From contig CAIYMY010000143.1 in NCBI GenBank assembly GCA_903927465.1, positions 1 through 47,401 on the forward strand: DNA of 47,401 bases. Reading direction: 5' to 3'. Source of the DNA: an uncultured Rhodospirillales bacterium (GTDB lineage Bacteria > Pseudomonadota > Alphaproteobacteria > Acetobacterales > Acetobacteraceae). This document shows positions 25,928 through 33,866 of this stretch, piece by piece. The notes beneath the pieces were generated by a model. The model made no database searches, was not told the DNA's origin, and was given only the letters and a program-made list of their open reading frames with translations. The translations under genes were made by a program, and so were the position numbers. The number at the start of each line of letters is the position of its first letter. The first letter of the stretch is position 1.

Positions 25928-26698
25928 CTACTTCCTTGCCAACAAAAACAACCGCCGAAACGGCAGCAACACCGCCCCATCCGGCCCGGGCGGATAGGCC
26001 GCGCGCATCGCCGCAGCATAGGCTGCCAAAAACCCCTTGCTACCCTCAGCCCCCATCGCATCCAGAAAGGGCCGCAGGCTTGTGCCCATGGCCCAACGCA
26101 CCACCGGGTCTTCCCCGCGCATCACATGGATGTATTCCGTCACCCACATTTCAAGCTTCGCGACACGCGGGCTCAGCAGCCCGTAATAGGCTTCCGGCGT
26201 CAGAATGGCCGGCGCGCTTTTTACGCGCTGCAACACCTCAGCCCAAGGCCCTTCCCGCGCAATCCGGTCCTGAACCGCACGCAAGGGCGCTGCATGCATG
26301 GATGGCATTTGCACGGCCAAAACGCCGCCTGGTGCCAGGCATTCCAGCAAGCGCGGAAACAGTGCCTCATGCCCATCCAACCATTGCAGCGCGGCATTGC
26401 TGAAAATCACATCCACCGGCGCTTCAGGCTTCCAGGTGCTGATATCCGCCTGCGCTGTCTCAAACCCCGCCGCCGCCGCCTTCACCAGCATGGCCGCACT
26501 GCCATCCACGCCCATCACACGCGCACCAGGAAAACGCGCGGCCAGCACCGGCAGTGCATTGCCCGCGCCGCAGCCCAAATCCACCACCAGCTTCGGCGCT
26601 TCATGCGGAATCCGCGCAATCAAATCCAGCGCCGGGCGCAGCCTTTCATCCTCAAACTGCAAATAGGTCTTGGCGTCCCAAATATCCTTCGCCGTCAC
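25928..26698 (-). CDS. tam: Trans-aconitate 2-methyltransferase
   Basis: A 256-residue SAM-dependent methyltransferase. The N-terminus AKDIWDAKTYLQFEDERLRPALDLIARI is characteristic of Tam, followed by the SAM-binding VVDLGCGAGNALPVLAARFP (38-57), then FSNAALQWLDGHEALF and GGVLAVQMP. Tam methylates trans-aconitate, a toxic side product of the citric acid cycle. GTG 26698 overlaps the patatin stop (GTGA). It is the third gene of a minus-strand operon after 3-hydroxybutyrate dehydrogenase and patatin. Confidence 0.9.
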   Translation of the reverse strand: MTAKDIWDAKTYLQFEDERLRPALDLIARIPHEAPKLVVDLGCGAGNALPVLAARFPGARVMGVDGSAAMLVKAAAAGFETAQADISTWKPEAPVDVIFSNAALQWLDGHEALFPRLLECLAPGGVLAVQMPSMHAAPLRAVQDRIAREGPWAEVLQRVKSAPAILTPEAYYGLLSPRVAKLEMWVTEYIHVMRGEDPVVRWAMGTSLRPFLDAMGAEGSKGFLAAYAAAMRAAYPPGPDGAVLLPFRRLFLLARK

Positions 26699-27795
26699 AG
26701 AAAACGTTCCCGGATATCCACGCTGCTTTCGCGGCCGAGCTTGTCAAAATGCTCCGTCAGCCACTTCTCTGCCGCATCACGCCCGAATTGGCGCAGCATG
26801 CACAAAAACTCCCAATCACCATTGAATTTCGTCGAAAGCTTGAAGGAACGTAGCCGATCCTCATCCTCAATCAAATGAATGAACAAGCGCCGATAGCGCG
26901 GCTGTTCCAACCGCCCCGCATCCAGCAAACGCTGCACGAAATCAATGGCGCGCATTTCCGCCATCAAACTACCATTGAAGGTGATTTCATTCAGTCGATT
27001 GACAATGTCCGAAGCGCTTGTCGGCATTTCTTCGCGCACTTGCGGGTTCAACTGGATCAGCATGATATCCGGCGGTCCGCCCTGTTCATACAGCGGCCAT
27101 AACGCGGGATTGCCCAGATAACCGCCATCCCAATAGGATTCGCCTTCAATTTCCACCGCCTTGAAAACCTGCGGCAGGCAGGCGGAAGCCAGCAGCGCAT
27201 CGGGCGTGATTTCCCGCCGTGTGAAGACGCGCGGCTTGCCGGTACGCACATTGGTCGCAGACACAAACAGCCGCGGCGCCTTGGTTTCTTCGCGCAGCCG
27301 CTCAAAATCAATACTCTGGTTCAACGCGTCCCGCAGCGGATTGTAATTGATCGGAAATGGATTGATCTGATACGGCGAAAGCACCCGCGACATCGTATCG
27401 AAGGTGCGATAGGCGATGGACCAGGTCAGGTCATGCCCCCACATCGCTTTTTCCCAAGGCAGCGCCTGCAAAGGGCTCATCGCCAGGTTGGCCGCCATGC
27501 TGCGCCAGAAACGATCCAGCGCCTTGATCGCGCCAGCGGGGCCGCCTTCGATCAGCCCTTCCACCACCATGGCGCCATTGATCGCGCCCGCGGAAGTGCC
27601 AGAAAAACCATCGAAATCTATGCGCTCATCTTCCAGCAGCCGTTCCATGGCACCCCAGGTGAAGGCGCCATGCGTGCCGCCACCCTGCAAGGCTAGACTC
27701 AGACGCTTCTTCGCAACCGGCTTGGCAACCGCCGGCGCTGCCAAATCTTCCGGCTGGCTCTGAGGCCCCTTCCCCGCCGAGGTAGTGGCATTCAT
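26695..27795 (-). CDS. Patatin-like phospholipase with DUF3734-type C-terminus
   Basis: A 366-residue patatin-family lipid hydrolase. The oxyanion motif is GGGTHG (38-43), the nucleophile elbow G66-T-S68-A-G70, and the Asp of the Ser-Asp dyad lies in YWDGGYLGNP. The C-terminal third (LNEITFNGSLMAEMRAIDFVQRLL onward) resembles the DUF3734 extension often found in alphaproteobacterial patatins. ATG 27795 overlaps the stop of the 3-hydroxybutyrate dehydrogenase gene (TGATG); a GTG further up is less likely. The pairing with that dehydrogenase suggests a role in polyhydroxybutyrate or membrane lipid turnover (inference). Confidence 0.88.
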   Translation of the reverse strand: MNATTSAGKGPQSQPEDLAAPAVAKPVAKKRLSLALQGGGTHGAFTWGAMERLLEDERIDFDGFSGTSAGAINGAMVVEGLIEGGPAGAIKALDRFWRSMAANLAMSPLQALPWEKAMWGHDLTWSIAYRTFDTMSRVLSPYQINPFPINYNPLRDALNQSIDFERLREETKAPRLFVSATNVRTGKPRVFTRREITPDALLASACLPQVFKAVEIEGESYWDGGYLGNPALWPLYEQGGPPDIMLIQLNPQVREEMPTSASDIVNRLNEITFNGSLMAEMRAIDFVQRLLDAGRLEQPRYRRLFIHLIEDEDRLRSFKLSTKFNGDWEFLCMLRQFGRDAAEKWLTEHFDKLGRESSVDIRERFL

Positions 27796-28589
27796 CACGC
27801 AGCCAGCCATCCGCCATCAATGGAAAGCGCCGCACCATTCACCGCACCTGAACCAGGGCCACACAAATAAAGCGCCATGCGCGCAATATCCTCAACCTCA
27901 ATCCAGCGGCGCGATGGCTGCTTCACCAGCAAATGATCGCGGAGCGCCGCTTCTTCCGAAATGCCGAATTTATCGGCCAAGGGCTTCACCTGCGCCTCAG
28001 CCAGCGGCGTTCTTACAAAGCCGGGACAAATCGCATTGCAGGTGATGGGTGTCTCCGCGATTTCCAAAGCAACCACCTTGGTCATGCCGACCACACCATG
28101 CTTCGCCGCCACATAAGCAACCTTATAGGGGCTCGCCACCAAGCCATGCGCGGAAGCGATATTGATGATCCGCCCCCAGCCGCGCGCCTTCATCCCCGGC
28201 AGCGCCGCACGTATCGCGTGGAAATTGGACGACATATTGATGGCGATGATCGCATCCCATTTTTCTTCCGGGAAATCCTCGACCGGGCTCACGAATTGGA
28301 TGCCGGCATTATTCACCAAGATATCAACGCCCCCCAGCGCCGCTTCAGCTTCCGCCACCATGGCGCGCACGCCGGCAGGCTTCGATAAATCCGCCGCCGA
28401 ATAAGGCGCATCACCGCCGCCCATCGCTGCCCCTACCTTGGCGCGCGCCGCCGCAATATCTTCTGCCTTGCCCATCCCATTGAGCATCACCTTGGCGCCG
28501 GATTCCGCCAGCAGCAGCGCAATGCCGAGCCCAATGCCCGAGGTTGAACCGGTGACGAGCGCCGAGCGCCCCGTAAGGATGCGTTCCAT
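27795..28589 (-). CDS. bdhA: 3-hydroxybutyrate dehydrogenase (SDR family)
   Basis: A 264-residue classical short-chain dehydrogenase that oxidises D-3-hydroxybutyrate to acetoacetate with NAD. It has GSTSGIGLGIA (NAD loop), NNAGIQFVSPVEDFP, and the catalytic Ser/Tyr/Lys stretch ASAHGLVASPYKVAYVAAKHG, which is diagnostic for hydroxybutyrate dehydrogenases rather than generic SDRs. It also has CPGFVRTPL and the C-terminal SIDGGW. It is first gene of a three-gene operon (patatin, tam). A perfect 14-bp palindrome lies 21 bp upstream and may be its operator. Confidence 0.93.
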   Translation of the reverse strand: MERILTGRSALVTGSTSGIGLGIALLLAESGAKVMLNGMGKAEDIAAARAKVGAAMGGGDAPYSAADLSKPAGVRAMVAEAEAALGGVDILVNNAGIQFVSPVEDFPEEKWDAIIAINMSSNFHAIRAALPGMKARGWGRIINIASAHGLVASPYKVAYVAAKHGVVGMTKVVALEIAETPITCNAICPGFVRTPLAEAQVKPLADKFGISEEAALRDHLLVKQPSRRWIEVEDIARMALYLCGPGSGAVNGAALSIDGGWLAA

Positions 28590-28609
28590 GGAACACCTGT
28601 GTCAGTTTG

Positions 28610-28623
28610 AATTGACGTCAATT
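28610..28623. promoter_or_regulatory. 14-bp palindrome upstream of bdhA (putative operator)
   Basis: AATTGACGTCAATT is a perfect inverted repeat centred about 28 bp before the bdhA start, in a short AT-rich pocket. It looks like a binding site for a dimeric repressor (TetR or similar). No regulator gene is adjacent. Confidence 0.45.
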
Positions 28624-28652
28624 AGCCTGGAATGCCCCTCAAGGGAACCATC

Positions 28653-30077
28653 TCAGGGCAGGTGCTTCAACAACCCCAAAAGCCTTTTGACCAGGGGGGC
28701 AGCCAGCTTCGGCGCATAAAAATCCCCCGCCGCACGCTTCGCGGCCTCCTGCACCGTCGGATACGGCAACACCACCCCCGCCAAGGCCGAAAGCGGCAGC
28801 CGACGCCCAATCATCAGCCCCAGCATCCCCGCCATATCCCCAGCCCGAGGCCCCACCACCGAAGCCCCCAAAAGCCGCCCGCGCGGGGAGGCAATCAGCT
28901 TGATCAACCCCTCGGCCCGATCCTCCGCAACTAGCCGATCATTCTCGCCCAGCCCGCGCCTGAGCACGCGAACCTCTCCATGCGCCGCCCGCGCCTCAGC
29001 CTCGGTCAACCCAATCTGCGCCAATTCCGGATCGGTATAGGTCACCCGCGGCAAGGCCGCGTAATCCAAGCGCACCGGCAGGCGAAACAGCATGGACCTT
29101 GCAATAATCCCTGCATGCTGAGACGCCACATGCGTAAAAGCACGCGGCCCAAGCTCAACCGGGTCCGCAATATCCCCCGCCACCCAAATGCGCCGATTAC
29201 CCTGAGCCCGCAGCGCCAGATTGGTCGCAACCCCGCGCGCCGAACCAACCAAGCCCGCCGCTTCCAGGCCAAGCCCCTCAACCCGCGCCGCACGCCCCAC
29301 CGCCACCAGCAAATGGCTCGCCTGCACCTGCGTGCCATCAGCCAGCCGCGCCGTCAGGCCGCCAGGCGCCGGCGCAACCTCAGCCAGGCCAACCCCCTCG
29401 CGCAGCTCCACACCCTCAGCCAGCAGCGCCGCACGCAGCACCGCCACACACTCCTCATCCTCCCGCGACGCAATCCGCGCCTGCTCCACCACCGTCACCC
29501 GCGCCCCAAGCCGGCGATGCGCCAAAGCCATCTCCAACCCGATCGGCCCACCCCCCAACACCAGCAAATGTTCAGGACAGGCCGGCACATCAAAAATCGT
29601 CTCATGCGTCAGGAAAGGCAGCTGCCCAAGCCCAGGAACCGCCGGCACCACCGCACGCGACCCAGCAGCAATCACAGCACGGCGAAACACCAAACGCCGC
29701 CCACCAACATCCAAACTATCCCGCCCGGTGAAATGCGCGCCCGCACGCAACACCTCCACCCCCATGGCACGAAACCGCTCCTCAGAATCATGCGGGGCAA
29801 TCGTGCCAATCGCACGCTTCACTTGCGCCTGCACCAAAGCCCAATCAATCACAGGCGGCGGCACCACCACACCATAACGCGGGGCTCGCCTGGCCTCAGC
29901 CGCCAAATGCGCGACCGCCAGCAACGCCTTGGAAGGCACACAACCCGTATTGAGGCAATCACCACCCATCTCACCACGCTCAATCAACGTCACCCGAAAG
30001 CCGAGCGCAGCCGAAATCGCAGCGACCGAAAGGCCGGCAGCACCGGCGCCGATGATGGCGATATCTGTGTCTCGCAC
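28653..30077 (-). CDS. FAD-dependent pyridine nucleotide-disulfide oxidoreductase (mercuric-reductase-like, TVP38-associated)
   Basis: A 474-residue flavoprotein. The FAD loop is IIGAGAAGLS (8-17), the redox disulfide GGDC41LNTGC46VPSKAL, the NAD(P) loop LVLGGGPIGLEMALAHRRLG, the second FAD motif RIWVAGDIAD, and the C-terminal dimer domain starts near LPRVTYTDPELAQIGLTEAEA. In lipoamide/glutathione/mercuric reductases the C-terminus carries HPTxxE with a catalytic His. Here it reads YPTVQE, so that base is missing, as is usual for the TVP38-linked subgroup. The TVP38/VTT gene lies directly upstream on the same strand, separated by a repeat element. The physiological substrate is unknown. Confidence 0.88.
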   Translation of the reverse strand: MRDTDIAIIGAGAAGLSVAAISAALGFRVTLIERGEMGGDCLNTGCVPSKALLAVAHLAAEARRAPRYGVVVPPPVIDWALVQAQVKRAIGTIAPHDSEERFRAMGVEVLRAGAHFTGRDSLDVGGRRLVFRRAVIAAGSRAVVPAVPGLGQLPFLTHETIFDVPACPEHLLVLGGGPIGLEMALAHRRLGARVTVVEQARIASREDEECVAVLRAALLAEGVELREGVGLAEVAPAPGGLTARLADGTQVQASHLLVAVGRAARVEGLGLEAAGLVGSARGVATNLALRAQGNRRIWVAGDIADPVELGPRAFTHVASQHAGIIARSMLFRLPVRLDYAALPRVTYTDPELAQIGLTEAEARAAHGEVRVLRRGLGENDRLVAEDRAEGLIKLIASPRGRLLGASVVGPRAGDMAGMLGLMIGRRLPLSALAGVVLPYPTVQEAAKRAAGDFYAPKLAAPLVKRLLGLLKHLP

Positions 30078-30096
30078 TACAAAAATCCTCGAAAAA

Positions 30097-30153
30097 CGGG
30101 GGCGCTGCCCCCGAGCCCCAGCCGGGGTAATAGTATTACCCCGGACCCCGCCA
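30097..30153. repeat. Two-hairpin intergenic repeat, copy 1
   Basis: A 57-bp element with two stems: CGGGGGC/GCCCCCG (30097-30113) and CCGGGGTAATA/TATTACCCCGG (30122-30144, single central base). Copy 2 at 46787 differs at only 3 of 57 positions. On the minus strand the shorter stem is followed by TTTTT, so this copy can act as an intrinsic terminator between the TVP38 gene and the oxidoreductase gene, 20 bp before the latter's start. It is probably a member of a genome-wide repeat family. Confidence 0.8.
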
Positions 30154-30161
30154 GGACGAAA

Positions 30162-30863
30162 TCAATGCGAACTACGGCGGCGGAACCACACGCCAAATAA
30201 CGAAAGCGACGCGAGGCCAAGCAACGGAAGCAAAACGCCGGGGGAAAAGATCACACCAAGGTCGGGCACACCACCAGACAAAAAAACCTCGTCAAGGCCC
30301 GCACCAATGCCCGCAAAAACTAAGGTGCCGGGGATAATGCCCAAGAAAGTCGCGGCCAGATAAGGGGCGAAAGCCATGCCAAGCAAAGCCGGCGCCAAAT
30401 TCAACAACCAAAACGGAAACACCGGCACCAGACGCAAACTCAACAAATAAAAGAACCCATCACGCGCCAACCCCGCCCGCAAAGGACCAAGCAACCCCTC
30501 CGCACGCCCCGCCACCAAAGGCGCAAAAGCCGATCGCGCCAATAGGAACAGCACCGCCGCCCCAATCGTCGCCCCCAGCACCGCCAAACCTGCTCCGATA
30601 AAGGCGCCAAACAATAACCCACCCGACAAGGTCATCACCGCGCCGCCAGGCAGGGAAAACGCCACCACACCGATATAGGCCGCAACATACATCAAGGCCG
30701 CCAGCACCGGACGCGCCGTCACCAACGCCGCCAAAGCCTCACGCTGCGCTGCCAGCGCCTCCAAACTCAAATGCCGATGCAAACCCAATGCCCAAACCAG
30801 GCCCAGCACCATGACCACCGCCAAAGGCGCCACAAACCGGCGCCATGCTGCACCTGGCTTCAA
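30162..30863 (-). CDS. TVP38/TMEM64 (VTT domain) membrane protein
   Basis: A 233-residue membrane protein of the DedA/VTT superfamily with about five hydrophobic segments. The VTT core is visible as FSLPGGAVMTLSGGLLFGAFIGAGLAVLGATIGAAVLFLLARSAF, then FYLLSLRLVPVFPFWLLNLAPALLGM and YLAATFLGIIPGTLVFAGIGAGL. These proteins are linked to lipid scrambling or transport. The start is TTG 30863, overlapping the serA stop (TTGA). The disulfide-oxidoreductase partner follows after the repeat element; this pairing recurs in many bacteria. Confidence 0.88.
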   Translation of the reverse strand: MKPGAAWRRFVAPLAVVMVLGLVWALGLHRHLSLEALAAQREALAALVTARPVLAALMYVAAYIGVVAFSLPGGAVMTLSGGLLFGAFIGAGLAVLGATIGAAVLFLLARSAFAPLVAGRAEGLLGPLRAGLARDGFFYLLSLRLVPVFPFWLLNLAPALLGMAFAPYLAATFLGIIPGTLVFAGIGAGLDEVFLSGGVPDLGVIFSPGVLLPLLGLASLSLFGVWFRRRSSH

Positions 30864-32110
30864 TGGCGTTCGTAGATCAATCGCGCGCGGATCGTGCCGG
30901 GCAATTCGCGAAGCTCAGCCAGAATCTCCTCCGCCTCCTTCCGCGCCTCGGCACTGTCAATCACCAGATAGCCGATATCGCCCGCCGTCTGCAGAAACTG
31001 CGCCGAGATATTCAACCCGCGCCGCCCGAAAATCTCATTGATGCGCGAAAGCATCCCAGGCGTATCCCGATGCGCATGAGTCCAACGCGCACCCGATGGC
31101 CGGGCCGGCAATTGCACCTGCGGGAAATTCACCGCACCAAACGTCGCCGCCGTGTCGGAGAAATCAATCAACTTGCGCACCACTTCCTGGCCAATGCGCG
31201 ATTGCGCTTCGCCAGTGCTGCCGCCGATATGAGGTGTCAAAATCGCATTCGGCAGGCCCTGCAAGGGGGAGACAAAGGCTTCGCCATTACGTGATGGCTC
31301 CACGGGGAAAACATCCACCGCGGCGCCCAACACATGGCCATCCTTCATCGCACGCGCGAGTGCTTCCAGATCCACCACCGTACCGCGCGCATTATTCACG
31401 AAAACGGCGCCTGGCTTCATGGCACGAATCGCGGCTTCCCCGATCATGCCCATGGTCTCGGCAGTTTCAGGCACATGCACCGTCACGGCATCAGCTTCGG
31501 CAAGCAGCGCATGCAGGCTTGGCATGGGCTGCGCATTGCCATGGGGCAGCTTGGTCGTGTGATCAAAATAGATCACGCGCATGCCTAAGGCTTCCGCCAG
31601 CACCGAAAGCTGCGCGCCGATATTGCCATAGCCGATGATGCCGAGCGTCTTGCCACGGACTTCCCAGCTATTGGCCGCCGATTTGTCCCATTCCCCACGA
31701 TGCGCGGCATTGGATTTCGGGAAGATGCCGCGCATCATCATAATGATTTCGCCAAGCGTCAGTTCCGCAACCGACCGCGTATTAGAAAATGGTGCATTGA
31801 ATACGGGAATGCCGAGCGACCCCGCCGCTTCCAAGGCCACCTGGTTGGTACCGATGCAAAAGCAGCCAATCGTGATCAGCCGATCCGCCGCCGCCAGCAC
31901 TTCCTCGGTCACCTGGGTGCGGGACCGGATGCCCAGCACATGCACGCCCTTCAGCGCGCGTGCCAGCACAGCGCCATCCAGCGCCTTGGTTTCGCGTTTC
32001 ACGGAACGATAGCCAGCATCGGCCAGCAGCTCGACAGCGCTATCGGAGATACCCTCAAGCAACAGGATCTTGATCTTGTCCTTGGGGAGGGAGAGGCGGG
32101 TAGGGCTCAT
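30860..32110 (-). CDS. serA: D-3-phosphoglycerate dehydrogenase with ACT domain
   Basis: A 416-residue enzyme of the first step of serine synthesis. Start ATG 32110 gives the E. coli-like N-terminus (LSLPKDKIKILLLEGISDSAVELL) and follows AGGAA; the open frame further up does not belong. The NAD loop is LGIIGYGNIGAQL. Catalytic residues lie in NNARGTVVD (Arg), DVFPVEP (Glu) and LTPHIGGST (His). The C-terminal ~75 residues are an ACT domain (HRDTPGMLSRINEIFGRRGLNISAQFL), so serine feedback inhibition as in E. coli SerA is expected. It is divergent from puuD (133 bp) and coupled to the TVP38 gene by stop/start overlap. Confidence 0.95.
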   Translation of the reverse strand: MSPTRLSLPKDKIKILLLEGISDSAVELLADAGYRSVKRETKALDGAVLARALKGVHVLGIRSRTQVTEEVLAAADRLITIGCFCIGTNQVALEAAGSLGIPVFNAPFSNTRSVAELTLGEIIMMMRGIFPKSNAAHRGEWDKSAANSWEVRGKTLGIIGYGNIGAQLSVLAEALGMRVIYFDHTTKLPHGNAQPMPSLHALLAEADAVTVHVPETAETMGMIGEAAIRAMKPGAVFVNNARGTVVDLEALARAMKDGHVLGAAVDVFPVEPSRNGEAFVSPLQGLPNAILTPHIGGSTGEAQSRIGQEVVRKLIDFSDTAATFGAVNFPQVQLPARPSGARWTHAHRDTPGMLSRINEIFGRRGLNISAQFLQTAGDIGYLVIDSAEARKEAEEILAELRELPGTIRARLIYERH

Positions 32111-32243
32111 GCGGGCCGGTTCCTGCGCCTCATTCGGCCCGTTTTCAAGGGTAAATCCGCCCCGCGCCGCTTTGCCCTTGCCGTAGTAGCATCTTGCGAC
32201 GCATTGTGGCGCTGCAACATGAGCCTTTTGCCTGGGATAGAAG

Positions 32244-33428
32244 ATGGATTTTGCCGCCCTTTCCGAATGGGTCAATCTGGCCATACGCTGGCTGCACCTG
32301 ATCACGGGCATCGCCTGGATCGGGGCGTCCTTCTATTTTATTGCGCTCGATAATCAGCTTGACCCGCCGGCGGACAAGAACCCGCTCGTACGAGGCGAGC
32401 AATGGGCGATCCATGGCGGCGGTTTCTATTACAAGCGCAAATACATCCTGGCACCAGAAAAGCTCCCGGAAAAGCTCCATTGGTTCAAATGGGAAGCCTA
32501 TTGGACTTGGATCAGCGGCTTTGCGCTTTTCGTGCTGATCTATTGGGGCCAGGCTTCCAGCTACCTGATTGACCCGTCCGTGATGCCGCTCACACCCTGG
32601 CAGGCCATTGGCATCAGCGCCGCCATGCTGGTGGGCGGCTGGGTCGCCTATGATTTGGTATGCCGATCCAAGCTCGGCGAAAATGAGGCGCTTTTGGGCG
32701 TGATCGGCGCCGTGGCTTTGGCGGTGGTGGCTTATGTCTCCTGCCAGATTTTCTCGGGCCGAGGCGCGTTTTTGCAGGTGGGCGCCATGACAGGCACCAT
32801 CATGGTCGCCAATGTCGCCATGGTGATCATCCCGGGCCAGCGCAAAATGGTCGCGGCGATGAGCGCCGGCGCCACGCCTGACCCGAAATATGGCCGCTGG
32901 GGCAAGCAAAGGAGTGTGCATAACACCTACCTGACGCTGCCCGTGATCTTCATCATGATCTCGCCCCATTACCCCATGACCTGGCAGCACCCGCTGAATT
33001 GGCTTATCCTGCTGGTGATTGGCCTGGCCGGCGCTTTGGTGCGGCAATTCTTCGTGCTGCGCCAAAAGGGACAAAACGCGCTTTGGCTGCCCGCCGGCGC
33101 GGTGGCCGCCATGGTCGCGGCCTTCTTCATCGTGCAATCCGGCAAGCAGGATTACGCCAGCGCCGAGGTACCGCCCTTCACCGAGGTTCAGGCCATTGTC
33201 GCCGCGCGCTGCGCCAACTGCCACGCCGCGAAGCCGAGCTTTGAGGGCATTGCTGTGGCGCCCAAGGGCGTGATCATGGAAACCCCAGCGCAAATCCGCC
33301 GCTGGGCGGCTTCCATGCGCCAGCAAGTGCAGACCGAAGCCATGCCCCCCGGCAATATGACCGAAATCACCGCCGAGGAACGCGCCAAGCTGATCGCCTG
33401 GGTCGCCGCCGGCGCGCCCGTGGATTGA
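32244..33428 (+). CDS. puuD: Urate hydroxylase PuuD (membrane urate oxidase with cytochrome c domain)
   Basis: A 394-residue membrane protein. The N-terminal ~310 residues are the DUF989-type domain with about eight helices (WVNLAIRWLHLITGIAWIGASFYFI; EAYWTWISGFALFVLIYW; VHNTYLTLPVIFIMISPHY). The C-terminus is a c-type cytochrome with haem motif C323-A-N-C326-H327 and the distal AMPPGN methionine. PuuD oxidises urate to 5-hydroxyisourate at the membrane without making H2O2. The next gene encodes the enzyme that uses this product. Identification is firm. Confidence 0.95.
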   Translation: MDFAALSEWVNLAIRWLHLITGIAWIGASFYFIALDNQLDPPADKNPLVRGEQWAIHGGGFYYKRKYILAPEKLPEKLHWFKWEAYWTWISGFALFVLIYWGQASSYLIDPSVMPLTPWQAIGISAAMLVGGWVAYDLVCRSKLGENEALLGVIGAVALAVVAYVSCQIFSGRGAFLQVGAMTGTIMVANVAMVIIPGQRKMVAAMSAGATPDPKYGRWGKQRSVHNTYLTLPVIFIMISPHYPMTWQHPLNWLILLVIGLAGALVRQFFVLRQKGQNALWLPAGAVAAMVAAFFIVQSGKQDYASAEVPPFTEVQAIVAARCANCHAAKPSFEGIAVAPKGVIMETPAQIRRWAASMRQQVQTEAMPPGNMTEITAEERAKLIAWVAAGAPVD

Positions 33429-33439
33429 AGGAAAACACC

Positions 33440-33802
33440 ATGGCCCGCAGCGGACCCGGTTCCCTTTCAACGCATGTGCTGAACACGGCTGACGGCATCC
33501 CGGCCGAGGGCATGGCGGTGGAGCTTTGGCGCATAGACCCGACGCCGGTGCTTGTGGTGTCGCGGCGCACCAATGCCGATGGCCGCACCGATGGCCCGAT
33601 GATGGCTCAGGCAGATTTCACCCCTGGGCGTTATGAATTGCGCTTCGCGGTCGCCGAATATTTCCGCGCCCGCGGCCAGGGGGCGGAGGTGCCCTACTTG
33701 GATGTGGTGACCCTTGCGGTTGGGCTGATGGCGGATCAGGGCCATTACCATGTGCCGCTGCTCTGCTCGCCCTGGAGTTACGCGACCTATCGGGGGTCTT
33801 GA
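33440..33802 (+). CDS. uraH: 5-hydroxyisourate hydrolase (transthyretin-related)
   Basis: A 120-residue HIUase that opens 5-hydroxyisourate to OHCU. It has the N-terminal active-site motif LSTHVLNTADGIPA, the central Arg-containing RTNADGRTDGP and the diagnostic C-terminal SPWSYATYRGS. ATG 33440 follows AAGGA and lies 11 bp after puuD, so the two are co-expressed. OHCU decarboxylase (uraD), the next step, is not in this window. Confidence 0.95.
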   Translation: MARSGPGSLSTHVLNTADGIPAEGMAVELWRIDPTPVLVVSRRTNADGRTDGPMMAQADFTPGRYELRFAVAEYFRARGQGAEVPYLDVVTLAVGLMADQGHYHVPLLCSPWSYATYRGS

Positions 33803-33866
33803 GAAAGCTTGGCCCTGTCATGGCAGATTCATTTGACGAACCATTTCGCGCAAGGCAGGTGAAGCC

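Noticed and set aside
25382-26878. 498-codon plus-strand frame across MFS, tam and patatin genes
   Set aside because: It runs out of frame or antisense through three confidently assigned genes, and its composition (Arg, Pro, His, Gln) is that of a shadow.
28980-30200. 406-codon plus-strand frame antisense to the FAD oxidoreductase
   Set aside because: The minus-strand gene has all flavoprotein motifs; the plus frame is rich in Arg/Pro/His/Asn repeats and has no domain.
32111-32311. 67-residue N-terminal extension of SerA
   Set aside because: The extension has no SerA-like sequence and overlaps the divergent puuD start; ATG 32110 with AGGAA gives the expected E. coli-like length.
32145-33470. 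441-codon minus-strand frame antisense to puuD
   Set aside because: puuD is certain on the plus strand; the reverse frame is His/Gly-rich with no recognisable fold.
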